Assembly: GCA_002496635.1 (NCBI GenBank)
Contig: DAKQ01000141.1
Location: forward strand, 1-9,704
Length of the DNA stretch: 9,704 bases
Reading direction: 5' to 3'
DNA from: Euryarchaeota archaeon UBA82
GTDB taxonomy: Archaea; Thermoplasmatota; Poseidoniia; Poseidoniales; Poseidoniaceae
Shown here in pieces: positions 6,825 to 9,704 of this stretch (positions are counted from its first letter, which is position 1; each line of letters begins with the position of its first letter). The notes under the pieces are model-generated. The model saw only the letters and a program-made list of their open reading frames with translations. It was not told the DNA's origin and made no database searches. A program made the translations under genes and the position numbers.

Positions 6825-6832
6825 AAGGAGGT
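6825..6832 (+). promoter_or_regulatory. Consensus Shine-Dalgarno for the PAP2-propeller gene
   Basis: AAGGAGGT is a full-length match to the anti-Shine-Dalgarno complement and ends six bases before the ATG at 6839. It is the strongest ribosome binding site in the window and fixes the start. The 77 bases between the DUF971 stop and this ATG also hold a pyrimidine run (6763-6774) that could end the upstream transcript. Confidence 0.85.
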
Positions 6833-6838
6833 CTCTTC

Positions 6839-8932
6839 ATGGATGGTGTTTATCTCACTTGGCTCATCAGTGCATTGGCCGTTGGCGTCTTTGCAATGCC
6901 GTACTTCAAGCCTCCATGGGCCAACATGACGTTGACAGGTTTTGTTGATTTCATTCGTCGATACTGGCTGCATTTACTTCTCGCCCTTTCGATCTACAAT
7001 GCCAAGGATTTCCTCGATCAAATCGATCGAATCTTCATGGCTCGAACTGGAATCGATATGACGCCTTACATCTATGCTATCGAGGGAGACATTGTTGTTT
7101 GGGTACAAGAAACGTTTCGAGCAGATTGGCTTGACAGCGTCATGACTCATTTCTACATCGCTGGATTTATGTTCATAACGTATGCTTCAATCTTCTATGT
7201 CGCTTACTTTGATGATCGATGGATGGCAGATAGAATCGCCCTCTGCATCGCATGGGTTTACATCCTTGCCATTCCATTCTATCTCTTCTTCAATGTTCGA
7301 GTTACTGGGTTTTACATCGAAGATATGGATGCTATTGCTTACACATTAAATCCTGAAATTGAAACATGGTTTAGAAGAATTGATGCATTTTCAAACTGCA
7401 TGCCCTCTCTTCACATTGCAGTACCATTTTCGATATGGCTTACCTTCAGGAAGCATGATCACGATGGTCGTTGGAAGCGTTTCCAAAACATGACTCTGAT
7501 TTACATCATCATCACTGCATTCAGTATCGTATACCTTGGTATTCATTGGTTTTCAGACATTATTGGTGGAATGATGATTGGTGCTCTGACAGTCCGAATG
7601 GTTGACAAATCGAATACTGCTGTATGGAACGTTCTCGATGAACGCACCATCAACAGTCGTCTTGCAACAATCCTAACTCGTCCGATTCATTCGCTAAAGT
7701 TTGTCTACAACAGGAGCAAAAAATTCACCCTCAAGTTGTTAAAACCAACAAGTAAAGAGACAGGCACCCTGATCGTCGTTGTCCTCATTCTCACTGCTGT
7801 TGTAATTACATGGGATCTTACGAACAAAGATCTTCCTGCTGAGGGAGTTCAGTCTGCTCAAGGAGCGGTTGCATCTGATGGGTGGCTTGCTACCCTTGAC
7901 GACCAATCTGGGGTTGCGATTGTTCTCGTGCACAATCTTTCATCATCTGATGATGCAATCATTGTTATGCAACCAGTAATGGATGTTGACTCATTGTATG
8001 CACTGAAAGAGAATTATTTGGTAATGGCAAATAGTTCAGAGATTATGCTTGTGGATCTAAATAATCCTGATCAATCTTTACTTGTGCTTAGCCAAACCAA
8101 TGTGGATGGATTAGAGTTGACTTACATCCAAGGCGAACCCGTTATTCTCTACACCTCAAATGATCAAATTCAAGCTGTAAATGTTGATGGGGAAAGCATT
8201 GTTTTACCGATGCTTCCAGATGGTGAAACAATCGATATGATTTCAGTACAAGGAAATGAGCTTGTAATGATCTCGAAGGAGATGCCAACAACGATTCATA
8301 TTGGAACGATTGGTCTTTCTGGAACACAAAACATCGTCATGAATGCGACATCAAGTGAGGAGCAAGACCTCACGTTAGAAGAATGGGGATTAATCGTCGA
8401 TTATCAAAACGCTTCGATTACCGACATAGCATTCAATGAAAATTATATTGCCACAATCGTCAATGTTTCTGCGATAAACAGACTGGTTCTCTATGATCGT
8501 GGAACTGTCCAACAGACAATGCCATTTGATGCGAAATTCCCAATCAACAACATTTCAATTGGCTATGAATATCTTGTTTGGGAAGGGCGAGATCATCTTG
8601 ACCCGACAAATCCTCTCGAACAATATCTTGACTGGGAAATACATCAGTACAACTTTGAAACAAAAATCAGTGAACAAGTGACTTCGGATAGTATCAATCA
8701 ATACGCACCAATCGTTGTTGAGGAAGGTGTTGTTTATCTTGAAGAAGGCGAAGATGGTGAACTCGTTGTGAAGGTCCTTACGAGAGGAACAGACCTTGCA
8801 ACGTATTCCAGTGTCGTGCTACAATTTGCAGTCATGGTCCTCATTGCATTGACATTTGTCTACATCATTCAACGTCAGGATGAAGAAAAGACGGAATTTA
8901 TCAACCATGATATCGGACACGAGTCCGAATGA
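6839..8932 (+). CDS. PAP2/AUR1-like membrane phosphatase-transferase fused to a beta-propeller-like domain (697 aa)
   Basis: Residues 1-255 are a polytopic membrane region with helices at roughly 4-22, 42-56, 104-125, 134-153, 188-204 and 217-252. It carries CMPSLHIAVPF (187-197, catalytic-type H192) and YLGIHWFSDIIGG (232-244, H236 and D240). These match motifs of the PAP2 superfamily, closest in style to the AUR1/inositol-phosphotransferase branch, which acts on lipid phosphates. After a basic segment (255-306) comes a helix at 308-326. About 325 polar, beta-rich residues follow (331-655), ending with one more helix (656-678) and an acidic tail. Repeats of the type 'xxYLVMANSSEIMLVDL', and YLVWEGR with IHQYNFETKISEQVTSDSINQYAP (split at 601-620), resemble blades of TolB-like propellers. 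Several N-x-S/T sequons lie only in this part. The start is set by AAGGAGGT. The lipid substrate is unknown. The last 32 bases overlap the convergent bud32 gene. Confidence 0.9.
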   Translation: MDGVYLTWLISALAVGVFAMPYFKPPWANMTLTGFVDFIRRYWLHLLLALSIYNAKDFLDQIDRIFMARTGIDMTPYIYAIEGDIVVWVQETFRADWLDSVMTHFYIAGFMFITYASIFYVAYFDDRWMADRIALCIAWVYILAIPFYLFFNVRVTGFYIEDMDAIAYTLNPEIETWFRRIDAFSNCMPSLHIAVPFSIWLTFRKHDHDGRWKRFQNMTLIYIIITAFSIVYLGIHWFSDIIGGMMIGALTVRMVDKSNTAVWNVLDERTINSRLATILTRPIHSLKFVYNRSKKFTLKLLKPTSKETGTLIVVVLILTAVVITWDLTNKDLPAEGVQSAQGAVASDGWLATLDDQSGVAIVLVHNLSSSDDAIIVMQPVMDVDSLYALKENYLVMANSSEIMLVDLNNPDQSLLVLSQTNVDGLELTYIQGEPVILYTSNDQIQAVNVDGESIVLPMLPDGETIDMISVQGNELVMISKEMPTTIHIGTIGLSGTQNIVMNATSSEEQDLTLEEWGLIVDYQNASITDIAFNENYIATIVNVSAINRLVLYDRGTVQQTMPFDAKFPINNISIGYEYLVWEGRDHLDPTNPLEQYLDWEIHQYNFETKISEQVTSDSINQYAPIVVEEGVVYLEEGEDGELVVKVLTRGTDLATYSSVVLQFAVMVLIALTFVYIIQRQDEEKTEFINHDIGHESE

Positions 8933-9584
8933 GATTGAATCGATCAAGTACATCCTGCATACCGACAGGTTGGCCGCCAGGAGTATCGTTCGCTGGCCCA
9001 TGAATTTCTTCACAAGCAGCATACCCGTCGACCACAGCATCAATAGCATCCTTTCTATGTGGGTGAGATGCACCCAGAATTTCAAACAGAACATGGAGGT
9101 CTATGCCAAACAATTCTGTTTCGTATTCAATTCGAGCAAGACCAAAGTCGATGAGTACTGCTTCATTTTGAGGAGTAATGATGATGTTATTTGTCGATAA
9201 GTCTCCATGAACAACGGCAAGTCTGTGAAGCATACGGATGCTTTGACCAGTGTTTTTCAAAATGCCCATGACGACTTCATCTGAAATCGAGTCATCATTA
9301 AGGATTTCAATCAATGGTTTACCTTCGATATGACTCATAACCAATTGTTGATCAAACATATCACAATCAAGAAGCAGTGGGACATTTAGTCCATTACGAT
9401 ACAAGCGAACGAGTAACCTTGCCTCAGCAATCATTCGCCTTCGTCCAAGTCGATCATCAAGATCAGGATGTCTCCAAGAGCGATTTCTTCGTTGTTTACG
9501 AATTGCCGATTGGCCCATCCATGAACCTCGCCACACTTCTGCCTCTGCTCCGAGGTGAAGTCGCTGTTCGTCAATGAAGGCCAT
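8901..9584 (-). CDS. bud32: Bud32/PRPK-type atypical kinase of the KEOPS complex (227 aa)
   Basis: Bud32 is the small RIO-like kinase/ATPase of KEOPS, which with Kae1, Pcc1 and Cgi121 makes the t6A modification of tRNAs. Seen: LGAEAEVWRG (11-20), AIRK with ATP-site lysine K30, SWRHPDLDDRL (36-46, the family's RHPxLD), AEARLL with E54, VMSHIEG (82-88), VHGDLSTNN (125-133, catalytic D128 and N133), IDFGLAR (145-151, D146) and DLHVLFEIL (162-170). The C-terminus IRTRVRYHG matches the family's R-G-R-Y ending in outline. About 15 extra residues (194-208) come before it. The protein is free-standing, not fused to Kae1, and no other KEOPS gene is visible. GGTGG four bases upstream of the ATG supports the start. 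Its 3' end overlaps the convergent PAP2 gene by 32 bases, and it is divergent from a probable gene at 9670. Confidence 0.94.
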   Translation of the reverse strand: MAFIDEQRLHLGAEAEVWRGSWMGQSAIRKQRRNRSWRHPDLDDRLGRRRMIAEARLLVRLYRNGLNVPLLLDCDMFDQQLVMSHIEGKPLIEILNDDSISDEVVMGILKNTGQSIRMLHRLAVVHGDLSTNNIIITPQNEAVLIDFGLARIEYETELFGIDLHVLFEILGASHPHRKDAIDAVVDGYAACEEIHGPANDTPGGQPVGMQDVLDRFNLIRTRVRYHG

Positions 9585-9596
9585 TATTCCACCCGA

Positions 9597-9625
9597 AAAC
9601 GCTCGTTATGATAAGGTCAGCGTTT
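9597..9625. promoter_or_regulatory. Perfect 7-bp inverted repeat in the bud32 divergent promoter region
   Basis: AAACGCT (9597-9603) and AGCGTTT (9619-9625) are exact reverse complements separated by 15 bases, so their centres are 22 bp apart, about two helical turns. The spacer holds the TATA-like sequence assigned to bud32, and the right arm overlaps a TATA-like octamer for the plus-strand gene. This geometry suits a dimeric regulator, but no regulator is identified. Confidence 0.35.
9606..9615 (-). promoter_or_regulatory. Possible TATA box of bud32 inside an inverted repeat
   Basis: On the minus strand this reads CTTATCATAA, centred about 26 bases before the bud32 ATG, which would give a nearly leaderless transcript. 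That conflicts with the GGTGG ribosome site between it and the ATG, so the call is weak. It lies exactly between the arms of the 7-bp inverted repeat at 9597-9625. Confidence 0.3.
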
Positions 9626-9630
9626 GCATA
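9623..9630 (+). promoter_or_regulatory. Possible TATA box for the gene starting at 9670
   Basis: TTTGCATA lies about 40 bases before the ATG at 9670. A start of transcription near 9651 would give a leader of roughly 19 bases that includes the AAGGGTGA ribosome site at 9657-9664. Weak on sequence alone. Confidence 0.3.
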
Positions 9631-9669
9631 GGGTTCAAATCATTCAGCGGAGTGGCAAGGGTGAACACC

Positions 9670-9704
9670 ATGTCGATTTCTTTGGCTATGTGCGCAGTTG
9701 ACTT
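9670..9704 (+). CDS. Probable start of a plus-strand gene cut by the window edge
   Basis: An ATG at 9670 opens a frame (MSISLAMCAVD) that stays open to the end of the window. AAGGGTGA (9657-9664) ends five bases before it and is a reasonable Shine-Dalgarno. An in-frame GTG at 9661 is an alternative start. Only 11 codons are visible, so no family can be assigned. The sequence does not look like the start of Kae1, the usual partner of Bud32. Confidence 0.4.
   Translation, partial: MSISLAMCAVD

Noticed and set aside
1..9704. CRISPR arrays, insertion sequences, toxin-antitoxin or phage-defence genes
   Set aside because: No regularly spaced repeats, terminal inverted repeats, transposase motifs or small paired ORFs were found.

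Overview
The window reads as archaeal chromosomal DNA. The evidence is an Alba chromatin protein, a free-standing Bud32/PRPK-type kinase, TATA-like boxes in front of several transcription units, and large secreted proteins held by a single C-terminal membrane helix. The moderate GC content and the style of the surface proteins (Asp/Thr/Ser-rich, Ig-like, C-terminal helix followed by a short basic tail) suggest a Thermoplasmatota lineage such as marine group II/III (Poseidoniia). That placement is inference from protein style, not a database result. No integrase, transposase, CRISPR array or phage gene was seen, so this looks like core or shell genome rather than a mobile island.

Layout. 1-933: 3' part of a deoxyhypusine synthase-family gene whose sequence resembles the bacterial 'DHS-like' clade. 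989-4039: a 1016-residue secreted, membrane-anchored, sequon-rich surface protein. 4113-4187: tRNA-Gly(GCC) with encoded CCA and its own TATA box. 4236-4556: Alba. 4557-4916 (minus): an ArsC/low-molecular-weight phosphatase-family protein whose stop codon directly abuts the Alba stop. 4994-6761 (plus): a close-packed cluster of a four-helix membrane protein, a Mrp/Nbp35-type P-loop ATPase and a DUF971 protein. 6839-8932: a large membrane protein fusing a PAP2/AUR1-like lipid phosphatase-transferase core to an extracytoplasmic beta-propeller-like domain. 8901-9584 (minus): Bud32, whose 3' end overlaps the previous gene. 9670-end: probable start of a further plus-strand gene, divergent from Bud32.

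How the genes may work together. The clearest functional unit is Mrp plus DUF971. These two domains occur fused in the plant chloroplast Fe-S factor HCF101, and here they are adjacent genes 9 bases apart. The Mrp lacks the family's Fe-S-binding CxxC and has only one cysteine in 338 residues, with about 45 residues of unrelated sequence at that site. The DUF971 partner has four well-placed cysteines. Together these suggest a modified cluster-carrier or metal-handling pair and are the most interesting feature of the window. The PAP2-propeller fusion and the bacterial-looking DHS homologue are the next best leads. Alba, Bud32 and the tRNA are housekeeping information-processing genes.
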